Shown piece by piece: positions 1 to 8,696 of a stretch of DNA of 53,544 bases. The stretch's first letter is position 1. Each line of letters begins with the position of its first letter. The stretch is taken from the NCBI GenBank assembly GCA_947624715.1, contig CANQLO010000007.1, forward strand, positions 1-53,544, given 5' to 3'. The translations under genes and the position numbers were made by a program. The notes under the pieces are model-generated. The model saw nothing but the letters and a program-made list of their open reading frames with translations, was not told the DNA's origin and did no database searches. The stretch comes from an uncultured Clostridia bacterium. GTDB taxonomy: Bacteria > Bacillota_A > Clostridia > TANB77 > CAG-508.

Positions 1-139
1 TTCCTATATTCCAATATAAGTTAAGCATTTCTGTATTTACTACACTATATACTCTATTCCTACTATTATTTATTAAATCTCTAATTTCTTCAAAAATAGG
101 ATTTATATTCTTATCAATCAAAGATAAATCATTTGACAT
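1..139 (-). CDS. DUF1016/YhcG-type nuclease, N-terminal fragment
   Basis: A reading frame opens at an ATG after an AGAGGA-type ribosome binding site and runs off the left edge of the window, so only about 46 residues are present. They contain an INPIFEEIRDLI helix followed by RVYSVVNTEMLNLYWNIG. This closely resembles the N-terminal domain of DUF1016 (YhcG) proteins, whose usual signature is a basic helix, then VNxEMxxLYWxIG. Full-length members carry a C-terminal PDDEXK nuclease fold and often travel with defence or mobile DNA. The catalytic part lies outside the window, so activity cannot be judged. Confidence 0.7.
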   Translation of the reverse strand, partial: MSNDLSLIDKNINPIFEEIRDLINNSRNRVYSVVNTEMLNLYWNIG

Positions 140-306
140 TTAATTTTTCCTCTCTTATTTTATATTTACACGAATTTTACTCGAATTGGGTCTTGTTTAT
201 TTAGTTTTAATTAGTGTTATTTGGTCATTTTTTGCTAAACTAAATAAAACTAAAAGGTATAAAAACTGTGTTTTTTCTAGTTGCTATAATATGAAACAAG
301 GTATTA
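140..306. other. intergenic spacer, AT-rich with an imperfect inverted repeat
   Basis: This stretch separates the DUF1016 gene from the 3' end of rfbB. The arms TTTAGTTTTA at 200-209 and TAAAACTAAA at 245-254 form an inverted repeat with a 35-base loop. It could end rfbB transcription, but no clean T-run follows on the minus strand, so I do not call a terminator. Confidence 0.3.
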
Positions 307-1272
307 CTAATTTAAATACTCAGGATTATTTAAATACCACTTAATAGTATATACAATTCCATCTTCAAATTTTGTTTTTAGTTCCCATCCTAATTCAGTT
401 TTTATTTTAGTTGGGTCTATTGCATATCTATAATCATGTCCTTTTCTGTCTGTAACAAAAGAAATTAGATTTTCTGATTTTCCAAGTTCTTTTAATATTA
501 GTTTTACTATATCAATATTTCTTTTTTCGTTATGTCCTCCGATATTATATCTTTCTCCTGATTTGCCATTTTGATATACTAAATCTATTGCTTCACAATG
601 GTCTTCTACAAATAACCAATCTCTTATATTTCTTCCATTTCCGTATACAGGTAATTTTTCATTATTCATTGCAAGCTTTATCATATGTGGAATTAATTTC
701 TCATTGTGTTGATATGGTCCATAGTTGTTTGAACAATTTGTTACATTTACATTCATTTTGTAAGTTTCTCCGTAAGCAAATACAATTAAGTCTGAACTTG
801 CTTTTGATGATGAATAAGGACTGTTAGGTTTTATTTGAGATTTTTCTGTGAAATATCCTTCTTCTCCTAGTGTTCCAAATACTTCATCTGTTGATATATG
901 TAAAAACTTATTTTTACTTCCTTCTCCCCATTTCTTCCTTGCAGTTTCAATTAAAGTATATGTTCCGATTATATTTGTTTGCATAAATACTTGTGATGCG
1001 TTTATGCTATTATCTACATGAGATTCTGCTGCAAAATGTATAACACCATTTATGTTATATTTATCAAATATTTCTTCAACTAAACTAGCATCACATATAT
1101 CTCCTTTAATAAAAGTTATTTTATCTTTTACATTATTTAGGTTTGCAAGATTTCCTGCATATGTAAGTTTATCTAAAACTATAATATTATAGTCATTATG
1201 CTTTTTTAATGCATACTCCACAAAGTTACTTCCTATAAATCCTGCTGCTCCTGTTACTAATATATTTTCCAT
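307..1272 (-). CDS. rfbB: dTDP-glucose 4,6-dehydratase
   Basis: This is the second enzyme of dTDP-deoxysugar synthesis. It converts dTDP-glucose to dTDP-4-keto-6-deoxyglucose with a bound NAD cofactor. The 321-residue protein is a short-chain dehydrogenase of the usual length. It has the N-terminal nucleotide-binding TGAAGFIGSNF, the family HISTDEVFG segment with the catalytic TDE near residue 128, and YSSSK near 152-156. The start has a GGGAG ribosome binding site. The gene lies two bases after rfbA, so the two are almost certainly co-transcribed. No rfbC or rfbD is present here; instead a WecE-like aminotransferase lies nearby, so the keto sugar is probably turned into an amino sugar rather than rhamnose. 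Confidence 0.95.
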   Translation of the reverse strand: MENILVTGAAGFIGSNFVEYALKKHNDYNIIVLDKLTYAGNLANLNNVKDKITFIKGDICDASLVEEIFDKYNINGVIHFAAESHVDNSINASQVFMQTNIIGTYTLIETARKKWGEGSKNKFLHISTDEVFGTLGEEGYFTEKSQIKPNSPYSSSKASSDLIVFAYGETYKMNVNVTNCSNNYGPYQHNEKLIPHMIKLAMNNEKLPVYGNGRNIRDWLFVEDHCEAIDLVYQNGKSGERYNIGGHNEKRNIDIVKLILKELGKSENLISFVTDRKGHDYRYAIDPTKIKTELGWELKTKFEDGIVYTIKWYLNNPEYLN

Positions 1273-1274
1273 TT

Positions 1275-2147
1275 TTATTTTCTCCCTTTCAATAAATTTA
1301 ATAAATATTGTCCATATTGGACTTTATGTAATTCATTTCCTAATGCTTCTAATTGCTTATCAGATATGAACCCCTGTCTCCATGCTATTTCTTCTATACA
1401 TGAAATATAAAATCCCTGTCTTTCTTGTACTGTTGATACAAAATTACTAGCTTTAAGCATTCCAGATGGAGTTCCTGTATCAAGCCATGCAAAGCCTCTT
1501 CCAAGAGGAATTGCTTTTAGTTTCTTTCTTCTTAGATATTCATTATTAATATCTGTAATTTCTAATTCTCCTCTTGCAGACGGTTTAAGATGTTCTGCTA
1601 TTTCTATAACATTATTATCATAAAAATATAATCCCGGAATTGCATAATTGGATTTAGGTTTTGTTGGTTTTTCTTCTAATGAAATTACATTATATTCTTC
1701 ATCAAATTCAACAACTCCAAACTCTACTGGATTGTCAATCGGATATGCAAATATATATCCTCCTTCTTTTATACTTGCTGCTCTATGTAAAATGTCTTTG
1801 AAGGCTTGTCCAAAAAATACATTATCTCCTAAAACTAAACACACATTATCATTTCCTATAAATTCTTTTCCTAATATAAATGCTTCTCCAATTCCAGATG
1901 CTTTTTCTTGGACTTTATATTCAATCTTAACTCCTATTTTAGAGCCGTCTCCTAATAGATCTTCATATAATTTAATATCTCTTGGCGTTGATATTATTAG
2001 TATATCTCTTATTCCACTCATAAGTAATACTGATAATGGATAATATATCATTGGTTTATCATAAATTGGTAAAATTTGTTTTGAAACACTTATTGTCATT
2101 GGATATAATCTTGTTCCTTTTCCTCCCGCTAATATTATTCCTTTCAT
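1275..2147 (-). CDS. rfbA: glucose-1-phosphate thymidylyltransferase
   Basis: The enzyme joins dTTP and glucose-1-phosphate to dTDP-glucose, the entry step for the sugar cluster. The 290-residue length is typical. The N-terminus carries the nucleotidyltransferase signature [25 protein letters not shown] near residue 105 and [20 protein letters not shown] near 157 match metal and sugar binding segments of the RmlA family. An AAAGGAGAG ribosome binding site precedes the ATG. It is upstream of rfbB in the same transcript. Confidence 0.96.
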   Translation of the reverse strand: MKGIILAGGKGTRLYPMTISVSKQILPIYDKPMIYYPLSVLLMSGIRDILIISTPRDIKLYEDLLGDGSKIGVKIEYKVQEKASGIGEAFILGKEFIGNDNVCLVLGDNVFFGQAFKDILHRAASIKEGGYIFAYPIDNPVEFGVVEFDEEYNVISLEEKPTKPKSNYAIPGLYFYDNNVIEIAEHLKPSARGELEITDINNEYLRRKKLKAIPLGRGFAWLDTGTPSGMLKASNFVSTVQERQGFYISCIEEIAWRQGFISDKQLEALGNELHKVQYGQYLLNLLKGRK

Positions 2148-2167
2148 TACTTCTCTCCTTTTATGAT

Positions 2168-3880
2168 TTATTCTTCATATTTTAATACAACATTTTCATC
2201 TAATTCAAAGTATCTCTTTAAGTCATTTTCAATCCAATCTGTTCCTACTAGCAGTCCAAATCCATATTTAGGTTCATCTGGTTTTACTAATTCTAACACA
2301 TTGTCTTCTGTCTTATTTTCTTTGAAATACATTATCCTATTAATATTTTCGAAATAGATTTTAGAATTTATCATATATCCTCTTAAAGTTATCAAATATG
2401 AACAACCTGAAATTATTATAAATATTATAGCAATTATGAAAAACTCTACTTTGTATTTTTTATCTTTTATATCAAAACAACTTTTTATTATAAAATACGT
2501 AACTGCATTTATTAATAAAATATTTATATTAAATGTAATTGCTAATACAAGTGTAGAAATCCAGAAAATATTTACTTTATCTTTTAATATAATGCTTATC
2601 AAACATCCAATGCAAAGCCATAGTAAAAATATTGTTATAAAAGTAGTTCTTAATGGACTATATGGTGATAATAGCATCATCATTTGTCCTAAAATAGCAC
2701 ATACATATGAGATTACTACTAGAGGATTCTTTTCTTTATAGCTTACATAAAATGCTAATATTACGCTTATTACAAGTATTATACTAGTTATTGCGTATGG
2801 TATAAATTGTAAAATTGAAAATGTTCCACTATTAATTGCTTCATATATATTGTTAAAATTTAATATGTTGTTTCCTAAATTAGAAAACAAATCTATATTC
2901 ATATTTAAGCCTAATTTAATGCATAAAAAACTAATTAGAATTATTGATAGAGTATTTATTGTTATATATAACTTTTTATTTTTTTCCTCTTTATTTTTAT
3001 TTATAGCTATTATACTCATAAATCCAATTGATAGTAATAAATAAAATGGAATACTTGCAAATCCGTATGTTTTTTCATTAAACATTAAATTATATATTGA
3101 TTCAACTCTATATTTTATTCTTTGAATAAGGTTAAGTTTTGCAATTGTAGGAAACGAAACTTCTAATCTTGCATTGTTTCCTGGAGCTAGATAGTATACC
3201 AAGAATCCTATTAGTGCAAATATCCATGCTACAATATAAGTCGGTTTTATCTTTTCTTTTTTTATAAATTTTACCCAAGCAAAAAGTAATAAAGGTATTA
3301 ATACAGCAAGTACACCAGCTTGTGGTCCTGACCATCCTGCAAAGAATGCAAACAATATTAATACAAAAATATCATATTTTTTTGTAGGTGTTTTCATTAT
3401 CATTCTTGAATACAAATAATAGAAAAATATAAATACTTGAAATGTTGTTAACACATATGCTAAATTTCCATCAACCCAATAAAGTGTTTCTGATGATATA
3501 TATATGTTTAAAATATATATTAAAATCCATATACATGTTGCAATTATTCCTTTATTGATATTTCTTTTATATGTTATCATTCGTACAAGCAATACAACTG
3601 ATGTTATTATCATTGCACAATTAAATATCTTCCATACTCCAATTCTAAACATAAGAAATACTATTGCAATTAGTGGTGTAGGGCCTCCTCCCCAACCTAT
3701 ATAATTTTGTTTAAAATATTTAATTGCTGCTCCTATGCCTTCTTTAGAAGTAATTCCAAGTGAAAAATCATCTCCATATAATACAACAAATTTCATCTGA
3801 AGTATAAAACATAAAGATCCTATGAGCATTGACAAAACATAAAATTTATTATTTTTTATGTAATTAACTATTTTTTTCAT
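2168..3880 (-). CDS. polytopic membrane protein, DUF6056/GtrII-like, probable GT-C glycosyltransferase
   Basis: The 570-residue protein has about a dozen hydrophobic helices. An early extracytoplasmic loop with [11 protein letters not shown] near residues 32-42 holds adjacent acidic residues, as found in the first loop of GT-C enzymes that use lipid-linked sugars. A C-terminal soluble tail of about 70 residues follows the last helix. I recognise a general likeness to DUF6056 and GtrII-type membrane proteins but no precise assignment. In this cluster it is the best candidate to move a sugar from undecaprenyl phosphate to a cell-surface polymer, since the carrier-loading enzyme and a flippase-like pair are encoded just upstream. 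The acceptor is unknown. Confidence 0.6.
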   Translation of the reverse strand: MKKIVNYIKNNKFYVLSMLIGSLCFILQMKFVVLYGDDFSLGITSKEGIGAAIKYFKQNYIGWGGGPTPLIAIVFLMFRIGVWKIFNCAMIITSVVLLVRMITYKRNINKGIIATCIWILIYILNIYISSETLYWVDGNLAYVLTTFQVFIFFYYLYSRMIMKTPTKKYDIFVLILFAFFAGWSGPQAGVLAVLIPLLLFAWVKFIKKEKIKPTYIVAWIFALIGFLVYYLAPGNNARLEVSFPTIAKLNLIQRIKYRVESIYNLMFNEKTYGFASIPFYLLLSIGFMSIIAINKNKEEKNKKLYITINTLSIILISFLCIKLGLNMNIDLFSNLGNNILNFNNIYEAINSGTFSILQFIPYAITSIILVISVILAFYVSYKEKNPLVVISYVCAILGQMMMLLSPYSPLRTTFITIFLLWLCIGCLISIILKDKVNIFWISTLVLAITFNINILLINAVTYFIIKSCFDIKDKKYKVEFFIIAIIFIIISGCSYLITLRGYMINSKIYFENINRIMYFKENKTEDNVLELVKPDEPKYGFGLLVGTDWIENDLKRYFELDENVVLKYEE

Positions 3881-3905
3881 TTTACATCCCCTTATTCATA
3901 TTATT

Positions 3906-4247
3906 TTAACTAAATATTCCAAATATAGTAACCCCTAAAATTATCAAAAATATTCCTATTACTTTATTTTTAGTTATCTTTTCTTTTAAAATAAAATAAC
4001 TTAATACTGTTACTATAATATATCCTAAAGATTCTATCATTACACCGACAGAAAGATTTATTCCTTTGTATGCATACATTGTAAATAATGTAGATATAAC
4101 TAACAGTGTATATGCTGAAATTACATATATATTTAAATATTCTTTTATTTTATTTTTTCTTTCTATATTAGCACTTTTTTTTAGTAATATTTGACTAATA
4201 GAGGAAACGCATACTGATAAGATAAATATTATTACATACTTAATCAA
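3906..4247 (-). CDS. small SMR/EamA-type membrane protein, ArnE/ArnF-like flippase subunit
   Basis: This is a 113-residue protein with four predicted membrane helices. The N-terminus is a signal-anchor-like helix (YVIIFILSVCVSSISQILL). The central helix begins INLSVGVMIESLGYIIV, and a short KEKITKNK loop precedes the last helix. This is the size and topology of small multidrug resistance proteins. In ArnE and ArnF two such proteins form a heterodimer thought to flip undecaprenyl-phosphate aminoarabinose. The start overlaps the end of the partner gene by 8 bases, suggesting coupled translation and a 1:1 complex. Neighbouring ArnC-like and aminotransferase genes make sugar-lipid flipping more likely than drug export. 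Confidence 0.65.
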   Translation of the reverse strand: MIKYVIIFILSVCVSSISQILLKKSANIERKNKIKEYLNIYVISAYTLLVISTLFTMYAYKGINLSVGVMIESLGYIIVTVLSYFILKEKITKNKVIGIFLIILGVTIFGIFS

Positions 4248-4608
4248 CTTTCTCTTCCTCCTTATTGCCCCACATCATAACTATAATTCCTATTATAACA
4301 ATTATTGCGCCTATAATCATTCCTAAAGTAATTTTTTCTTTAAATATAATTGCACCCCATATCATTCCCCATATAATTGTTATGCCTTTATTTGCAAATG
4401 CTACAGAAAGATCTATCCTTTTTAATACTTGTTGCCATACAATAGCGTATATTCCAAGCATAAAAACGCTTAATAAATAAAATATTATAATATGTATAAA
4501 TTGTTCATTATTATATGTTGCATTTTTAGAAAACATTGAACTTAAAGAATAAATGAAAAAAGCTATTTCTAACATTATTAGACCTTTAATATCAATCTTC
4601 TTTTTCAT
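4240..4608 (-). CDS. small SMR/EamA-type membrane protein, partner flippase subunit
   Basis: The 122-residue protein again has four hydrophobic helices, with IDLSVAFANKGITIIWGMIW and the KEKIT loop at the same relative places as in its neighbour. The two appear to be paralogues that insert as a pair. It overlaps the glycosyltransferase gene upstream by 17 bases and the other SMR gene downstream by 8 bases, giving a tight three-gene unit. A split of one longer EamA transporter was considered, but each half is a complete SMR-sized unit and no in-frame CGG is present. Confidence 0.65.
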   Translation of the reverse strand: MKKKIDIKGLIMLEIAFFIYSLSSMFSKNATYNNEQFIHIIIFYLLSVFMLGIYAIVWQQVLKRIDLSVAFANKGITIIWGMIWGAIIFKEKITLGMIIGAIIVIIGIIVMMWGNKEEEKVD

Positions 4609-5533
4609 TTTTTACTACCTTTCTTATTACATATTGAGGATTATTATTTATTGATATATATATTCTTCCAACATACTCTCCTATTAAACCTAGAATAAAT
4701 GTAATAACTGAACCAATTATCAATAACAGAATAATCATTGATGTCCAGCCTATTGGAACTAATGGATTTATTAGTTTATTTATTATTAATGCAACTGAGA
4801 GTATTGCTGCTACTATCATAAATATAGATGAAAATAATATTGCTATTCTAAGCGGTTTTACAGAAAAATTAGTAAAGCCATTTATCCATAGTCTTAATAA
4901 TTTTTTAAAATTATACTGTGATTTACCAACTTTCCTTTCTTTATGATTTACATCAACATTTTTTATTTTATTTGTTGCACGCAAAACTAACCCTTCCATA
5001 TATGGATATGGGTTTGTATAACAGATTATTTCATCTTTAACATATTTCCTCATAGCAAAAAAGCTAGAAATGTATAAGTCCTTAGGTTTATCCAATAATA
5101 CTTTTGCCATAATGCTATTTACATAGCTTCCAAAATTTCTAAATGCACTATGCTTTTTTTCATTGTATCTTGCATAAACAACATCAGTGTCTTCATCTAA
5201 GTTATCTATTAACTTTGTTATTTCATTTGGAGGAGTTTGTCCATCATCATCTAAACATACAATAATATCTCCAGTACAATTATTTAACCCTGCCATAATT
5301 GCATTATGTTGTCCAAAATTTCTTGTAAAATCTATTGCAACTACATTACCTGATTTTTGTGCTATGCTACTTATTTCTTTAAATGTACCGTCTTTTGAGC
5401 CATCATTAACTAAAATTATTTCTGTTTTATAAGCCTGTAATTTATTTTTTATTACATCTTGTAATTCACTAACTGTATTTTTTACATACTTCTCAGAATT
5501 ATAGCATGGTATGACAAAAGATATTTTTTCCAT
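4592..5533 (-). CDS. family 2 glycosyltransferase, GtrB/ArnC/DPM1 type, undecaprenyl-phosphate sugar synthase
   Basis: This enzyme probably transfers a sugar from a nucleotide donor to undecaprenyl phosphate on the inner membrane face. The 313-residue protein begins with KISFVIPCYNSEKYV. It carries the GT2 donor and metal site CLDDDGQTPP near residues 93-102 and an amphipathic segment before the membrane part. Two C-terminal helices (about 228-255 and 265-290) are joined by a short loop and followed by GEYVGRIYISINNNPQYVIR, the classic ending of GtrB, ArnC and Pgf-type enzymes. It sits directly before the two small flippase-like genes, as expected for a three-component glycosylation module. 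Confidence 0.88.
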   Translation of the reverse strand: MEKISFVIPCYNSEKYVKNTVSELQDVIKNKLQAYKTEIILVNDGSKDGTFKEISSIAQKSGNVVAIDFTRNFGQHNAIMAGLNNCTGDIIVCLDDDGQTPPNEITKLIDNLDEDTDVVYARYNEKKHSAFRNFGSYVNSIMAKVLLDKPKDLYISSFFAMRKYVKDEIICYTNPYPYMEGLVLRATNKIKNVDVNHKERKVGKSQYNFKKLLRLWINGFTNFSVKPLRIAILFSSIFMIVAAILSVALIINKLINPLVPIGWTSMIILLLIIGSVITFILGLIGEYVGRIYISINNNPQYVIRKVVKNEKED

Positions 5534-5637
5534 TTTTAATCACATCCCTTTCTAAGCCTTAAGTCTTGTTTGAATTTTCTAAATTAAAAGTTCTTTTTGA
5601 AAATTATAACTTCTTCAAATTTTCTTCTAATCTTTTT

Positions 5638-6165
5638 CTAATTCTTTTCGAAATCGGATTTTAATTCTGCCATAAATATGATATCCTGATATTCTCCATT
5701 AGGTAGCATTACATCTTGCTTTGCAGTTCCTTCATATTTAAAACCAGCTTTTTCATATGCTTTTATTCCAGCTAGATTATTTGAAAATACTCTCAAGAAT
5801 ATTTTATTTAACTTTAGTTCTTCAAAACCATATTTAAGAATAAGTTTAGCTGAATCTGTTCCTATGCCTTTATTTCTTGCACTGTTTTCTCCAATAAATA
5901 TTCCAAACTCAGCTTTTTTATTTTTCATATCTATATCTCTCAAATATGTTGAACCTACATCTTTATTTGTTGTTCTATCAATTATTATAAACTGAACAAC
6001 TTCTCCTGTTTCTATTTTGTTTTTGTACCAATTAAGATGTATCTCTCTAGTAAAATCATATTGTATGCAAAAATTTTTCTTTACCTCAGGATTATTTCTC
6101 CATTTAATAATATTATCTGTATCATCTATTGTTATTTTTCTAAGTTCTACATTATTTTTAATCAT
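5638..6165 (-). CDS. GNAT N-acetyltransferase, RimJ/PseH-like, probably acting on the amino sugar
   Basis: The 175-residue protein has the GNAT fold from ELRKITIDDTDNIIKWRNNP at the start to AYEKAGFKYEGTAKQDV near the end. The acetyl-CoA loop is ENSARNKGIGTDSAKLIL near residues 93-110. The family includes RimJ/RimL protein acetyltransferases and PseH-type sugar acetyltransferases. Its place between a WecE-like aminotransferase and a lipid-carrier glycosyltransferase suggests N-acetylation of a dTDP-4-amino-4,6-dideoxy sugar, the role of WecD elsewhere. The specificity is inferred from context only. Confidence 0.75.
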   Translation of the reverse strand: MIKNNVELRKITIDDTDNIIKWRNNPEVKKNFCIQYDFTREIHLNWYKNKIETGEVVQFIIIDRTTNKDVGSTYLRDIDMKNKKAEFGIFIGENSARNKGIGTDSAKLILKYGFEELKLNKIFLRVFSNNLAGIKAYEKAGFKYEGTAKQDVMLPNGEYQDIIFMAELKSDFEKN

Positions 6166-6243
6166 ATATATTTCAAACCTTTCTTATCCTAATATATATT
6201 TCACACACTAAGGAAATCCTTGTTGACATTTTGAATTTTTCTC

Positions 6244-7368
6244 CTACAATGTATCTTTAATTAACTTGATAATATAATCATTTTCTTGTTCTGTCATATC
6301 TGGGAATAATGGAAGTCTTAATAGTCTTGCCGCATATTCTTCTGTAACAGGTAAGTCTCCTTTCTTATATCCTAACCTAATTCCCATTGGAGAAGTGTGT
6401 AATGGAATATAGTGAAATACTGCTAATACCCCATTTTCTTTTAGCTTGTCCATTAATTTATTTCTTATATCTTCTGTTGGTAAAACTATATAATACATAT
6501 GAGAATTATGTTTTGCATAACTTGGTATATATGGTCTTATAAGTTTTCCTTCTTTTTCTAAAGGTTCTAATTCAGTATTATATTTGTTCCATATTCTAGT
6601 TCTTTTTTCCATTATTTCATCTGCTCTTTGTAGTTGTCCATAAAGAAGTGCTGCTAAAATATCAGATGGTAAATATGATGAACCAACTTCATGCCAAGTA
6701 TATTTATCTACTTGTCCTCTTATAAATTGAGATCTATTTGTTCCCTTTTCTCTAATTATTTCAGCTTCTTGGAATTTTTTATCATCTTTTACTATTATTG
6801 CTCCGCCTTCACCCATAACATAGTTCTTAGTTTCATGAAAGCTGTAGCAACCATAATCACCTATTGTTCCTAAAGGTTTATCTTTATAATATGCTAGCAC
6901 TCCTTGTGCGGCATCTTCAACTACTATTAAATTATGCTTTTTGGCTATATCCATAATTTTGTCCATATCACATGCAACACCTGCATAATGAACTGTAAAT
7001 ATAGCTTTTGTTTTTGGTGTAATTTTCTCTTCTATTAAATTTGCATCCATATTAAATGTTCTTTTATCAATATCAACAAAAACTGGTTTTGCTCCTCTTA
7101 ATAAAATTGCATCTGCTGTAGATACAAAAGTATAAGATGGTACTAAAACTTCATCTCCTTCTTTTAATTCAGAAAGTAATGCAGCAAGTTCAAGAGAATG
7201 TGTACCAGAAGTTGTTAGTAAAAAATTATTTATATTACAATTATCTTTAAACCATTCATTGCACTTTTTAGTAAATTTACCATCTCCACATATTTTATTA
7301 TCATTTAATGATTCTTCTATATATTTTCTTTCTATGTCAGTTATAGATATTTTTGAAAAAGGTATCAT
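6244..7368 (-). CDS. wecE: dTDP-4-amino-4,6-dideoxygalactose transaminase, WecE/RffA-like
   Basis: This PLP enzyme aminates dTDP-4-keto-6-deoxyglucose at C4 using glutamate. The protein follows E. coli WecE over its full length: MIPF at the start, CGDGKFT, VPSYTFVSTADA, FTVHYAGVACDMD, EDAAQG, the PLP-lysine segment SFHETKNY, then REKGTNRSQF, RGQVDKYTW and AVFHYIPLH. I place the start at the internal ATG giving MIPFSKIS, 27 bases inside the longest frame, because an AGGAGG box lies 7 bases before it and WecE proteins begin with MIPF. The substrate is made by rfbA and rfbB in the same cluster. Confidence 0.88.
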   Translation of the reverse strand: MIPFSKISITDIERKYIEESLNDNKICGDGKFTKKCNEWFKDNCNINNFLLTTSGTHSLELAALLSELKEGDEVLVPSYTFVSTADAILLRGAKPVFVDIDKRTFNMDANLIEEKITPKTKAIFTVHYAGVACDMDKIMDIAKKHNLIVVEDAAQGVLAYYKDKPLGTIGDYGCYSFHETKNYVMGEGGAIIVKDDKKFQEAEIIREKGTNRSQFIRGQVDKYTWHEVGSSYLPSDILAALLYGQLQRADEIMEKRTRIWNKYNTELEPLEKEGKLIRPYIPSYAKHNSHMYYIVLPTEDIRNKLMDKLKENGVLAVFHYIPLHTSPMGIRLGYKKGDLPVTEEYAARLLRLPLFPDMTEQENDYIIKLIKDTL

Positions 7369-7574
7369 TTTTATTCCTCCTAAATTTTTTCTCATTATAT
7401 CATTAAGAAATAGCTTTTACAAGATTTTATATCACTTTTACTACTATTTTTCTAATAGAATTGCATTTACTTTTTCACTTGACCCTATTTTTCTAATTTT
7501 TATTTATATATTATTTTTTTCTTTCTTGCATTATATATATAAATTTTGCAATTAAATTATATTGAATATAGCCC
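7369..7574. other. intergenic spacer
   Basis: About 200 AT-rich bases lie between the start of the aminotransferase gene and the end of alr. I see no gene, hairpin or clear promoter in it. Confidence 0.3.
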
Positions 7575-8669
7575 TTAATTGTTTATGAAAACTCTTGGAA
7601 CTCTACAAGAAATTGTACTCATTATTTCATAATTTATTGTATTACATTTATCCGCAACTTCATCTAAGGTTATATTTTCATTATCCCAAATGTAAACATC
7701 ATCTCCAACTTCTACATTTGATAAATCTGTTACATCAGCTAAGAATCCATCCATACAAACATTTCCTATGATTGGTACTCTTTCACCATTTATTAAGACT
7801 TCTCCATTGTTAGATAGACATCTTCTCAAGCCATCTGCATATCCTATTGGTATAGTTGCAACTTTAGTCTTTCTTTTTGTTATAAATGTTCTTGAATAAC
7901 TTATTGAAGTATTTTCAGGGACTTCTTTTAGAAATGTTATTTTTGATTTTAACTTACAAACTGGCTTTAATTCTATTTTCTCCATAGTTTTATCAAAAGA
8001 ATTATATCCATATAAAATAATTCCTGGTCTTACTAAATTAAAGCATTTACTTGGATAATTTAATATTCCATTTGATGCTGAGCAATGAATATATTTAATA
8101 CTTCCAAGTTCTTCTTGAATTTCCTGTACTGCTTTTTCAAATATTTGTATTTGATTTTTTGTATATTCATCATCATAATCTGCTGATGAAAAATGTGTAT
8201 ATACTCCTTCAACTTCAATGTTTTTATACTGTTTTATTTTATTTATATATTCTTTTAAACTACTTAAACTTACTCCTGTCCTTCCCATTCCTGTTTCTAT
8301 TTCAATATGTATTTTTACTTTTTCTTTTAGTTTTCCTAATTCATCTAAAAAAATATCAGAGCATATTCCTACTGTAATGTTATTTTCTATAATCTTTTGT
8401 ATTTCATCTTCATATGGTTGATTTAATACAAATATTTCTTTTAAATATCCATTATCTCTTAGTTCCACCGCTTCATCCACATTTGCAACTGCCACTATGT
8501 CAAAATCACTTATTACCTCATTTAATTTATTTATATATGTTCCATATCCATTTGCCTTTATTACAGGCATTATTTTTACGCTATCTCCTATATATTCTTG
8601 TATCTTCCTTACATTATATTTAAAGGCATTTACATCCACTTCTAAAACTGTTGGTCTAGTAATATTCAT
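7575..8669 (-). CDS. alr: alanine racemase
   Basis: The enzyme interconverts L- and D-alanine for peptidoglycan. The 364-residue protein has the PLP-lysine motif VIKANGYGTY near residues 37-46. IEIETGMGRTGV and HCSASNG are in the barrel, and the C-terminal domain carries ISYSRTF, PIGYADGLRR and GNVCMDGFLADVT. A strong AGGAGGGG box precedes the ATG. The canonical motif is KADAYGHG, so this is a somewhat divergent member, and a VanT-like serine racemase role cannot be ruled out. An acyl-CoA ligase gene lies just upstream and a VanX-like dipeptidase gene lies elsewhere in the window. Confidence 0.88.
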   Translation of the reverse strand: MNITRPTVLEVDVNAFKYNVRKIQEYIGDSVKIMPVIKANGYGTYINKLNEVISDFDIVAVANVDEAVELRDNGYLKEIFVLNQPYEDEIQKIIENNITVGICSDIFLDELGKLKEKVKIHIEIETGMGRTGVSLSSLKEYINKIKQYKNIEVEGVYTHFSSADYDDEYTKNQIQIFEKAVQEIQEELGSIKYIHCSASNGILNYPSKCFNLVRPGIILYGYNSFDKTMEKIELKPVCKLKSKITFLKEVPENTSISYSRTFITKRKTKVATIPIGYADGLRRCLSNNGEVLINGERVPIIGNVCMDGFLADVTDLSNVEVGDDVYIWDNENITLDEVADKCNTINYEIMSTISCRVPRVFINN

Positions 8670-8696
8670 CTATATCCCCTCCTTGATAATGTATAA

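Noticed and set aside
3906..4608. Two SMR genes as one frameshifted EamA transporter
   Set aside because: Each codes for a complete four-helix SMR-sized protein with an 8-base overlap, and no in-frame CGG is present.
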